A program made the position numbers and the translations under genes. This document shows positions 5,635 through 6,012 of a stretch of 6,012 bases of DNA, piece after piece. The stretch is from Clostridiales bacterium (GTDB lineage: Bacteria > Bacillota > Clostridia > Oscillospirales > Oscillospiraceae), in NCBI GenBank assembly GCA_004558115.1, contig SFDT01000052.1:1-6012 (forward strand). Direction: 5' to 3'. Under the pieces are notes generated by a model, which searched no databases, was not told the DNA's origin, and saw only the letters and a list, made by a program, of their open reading frames with translations. How positions within the stretch are numbered: the first letter of the stretch is position 1; each line of letters starts with the position of its first letter.

Positions 5635-6012
5635 CTATCTCTGAACGCGGCCGGAGCCGTCGCCGCCCATGAGCTTTTCCACGTCGTCCGCGCCCACGCG
5701 GTTGAAATCGCCGATGACGCTGTGCTTCAGGCAACTTGCCGCCACGGCGAACTCCAGCGCCTGCCGGCGGTCGTCGTAGGTGGTGAGGCCGTGGATCAGG
5801 CCGCCGGCAAAGCTGTCGCCGCCGCCCACGCGATCCACGATGTCCCGGATCTCATATTTCTTGGACTCATAAAAATGCTCTCTGTCATTCAGACAGGCCG
5901 CCCAGCCGTTCCAGTCGGCGCTGTGGCTTTCGCGCAGGGTGATGGCGATCATCTGCATCCGGGGATAAGCGGCCAGCACCTTGTCGCCCAGGGCCTTATA
6001 CTTGGCGCGGTC
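5635..6012 (-). CDS. kdgK: 2-dehydro-3-deoxygluconokinase (PfkB family), C-terminal part
   Basis: The frame is open to the right edge and shows the last 125 residues of a protein that is usually about 340 long. It belongs to the PfkB/ribokinase fold: IVDRVGGGDSFAGGLI (58-73 of the fragment) is the second PfkB signature, with D66 the catalytic base. The preceding AITLRESHSADWNGW and the ending GGDGSGRVQR match clostridial KDG kinases as I remember them. The enzyme phosphorylates 2-keto-3-deoxygluconate with ATP to KDPG, which an aldolase splits to pyruvate and glyceraldehyde 3-phosphate. This is the route of hexuronate and pectin breakdown. An in-frame GTG at 5979-5977 is not the start, because the frame continues upstream with conserved-looking residues. 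Another PfkB sugar kinase specificity cannot be excluded without the N-terminal substrate-binding lid. Confidence 0.87.
   Translation of the reverse strand, partial: DRAKYKALGDKVLAAYPRMQMIAITLRESHSADWNGWAACLNDREHFYESKKYEIRDIVDRVGGGDSFAGGLIHGLTTYDDRRQALEFAVAASCLKHSVIGDFNRVGADDVEKLMGGDGSGRVQR

Noticed and set aside
5977..5979. GTG as a start codon for a short separate protein in the kinase frame
   Set aside because: The frame continues upstream without a stop to the window edge, and the fragment starts mid-domain for a PfkB kinase.

Overview
This 6,012-base window carries a GC-rich, entirely minus-strand block of central carbon metabolism genes. Protein style, Shine-Dalgarno-rich junctions, a butyrate kinase and a clostridial-type KDG kinase all suggest a gut-type anaerobic member of the Firmicutes (Clostridia; an Oscillospiraceae-like butyrate producer is my best guess). 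The assignment is inferred from gene content and base composition only.

Layout in the direction of transcription (right to left). At 6012-5635 is the 3' part of a PfkB-family sugar kinase, most likely 2-dehydro-3-deoxygluconokinase (kdgK). An 87-base gap follows, with a perfect 12-bp GC-rich hairpin but no U-tract and no promoter I can recognise. Then comes a tight five-gene cluster: an 87-residue two-helix membrane protein of unknown function (5547-5284), E1 alpha (5265-4312), E1 beta (4296-3316), the lipoyl acyltransferase E2 (3303-1975) and dihydrolipoyl dehydrogenase E3 (1962-577). Gaps within the cluster are 12 to 18 bases. At the E1 alpha/E1 beta, E1 beta/E2 and E2/E3 junctions the ribosome binding site overlaps the preceding stop codon. 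Together these encode a complete lipoate-dependent 2-oxoacid (or acetoin) dehydrogenase complex. The most likely reaction is pyruvate to acetyl-CoA plus NADH and CO2, but the E1 sequences also resemble the acetoin dehydrogenase (AcoA/AcoB) branch, so the substrate is not settled.

After the E3 stop codon, 576-405 holds no gene. It is packed with inverted repeats: a perfect 14-bp palindrome directly beside the stop, two GC hairpins, and a compact three-way-junction-like fold whose two inner hairpins have the same loop. This is the least explained part of the window; it may be a copy of a repeated palindromic or MITE-like element, or a structured RNA 3' end. It is followed by a GC hairpin (404-379) and a U-tailed terminator (374-350). 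A new promoter (308-279) then drives butyrate kinase (buk, from 211 leftwards, truncated by the window edge).

Read as a pathway: KDG kinase makes KDPG, which yields pyruvate; the dehydrogenase complex turns pyruvate into acetyl-CoA and NADH; and butyrate kinase makes ATP at the end of butyrate formation. The enzyme activities are known for these families; that they are linked here as one physiological route is inference. Apart from the intergenic element, the points most worth a second look are the apparent tandem subunit-binding domains in E2 and the small membrane protein at the head of the operon.
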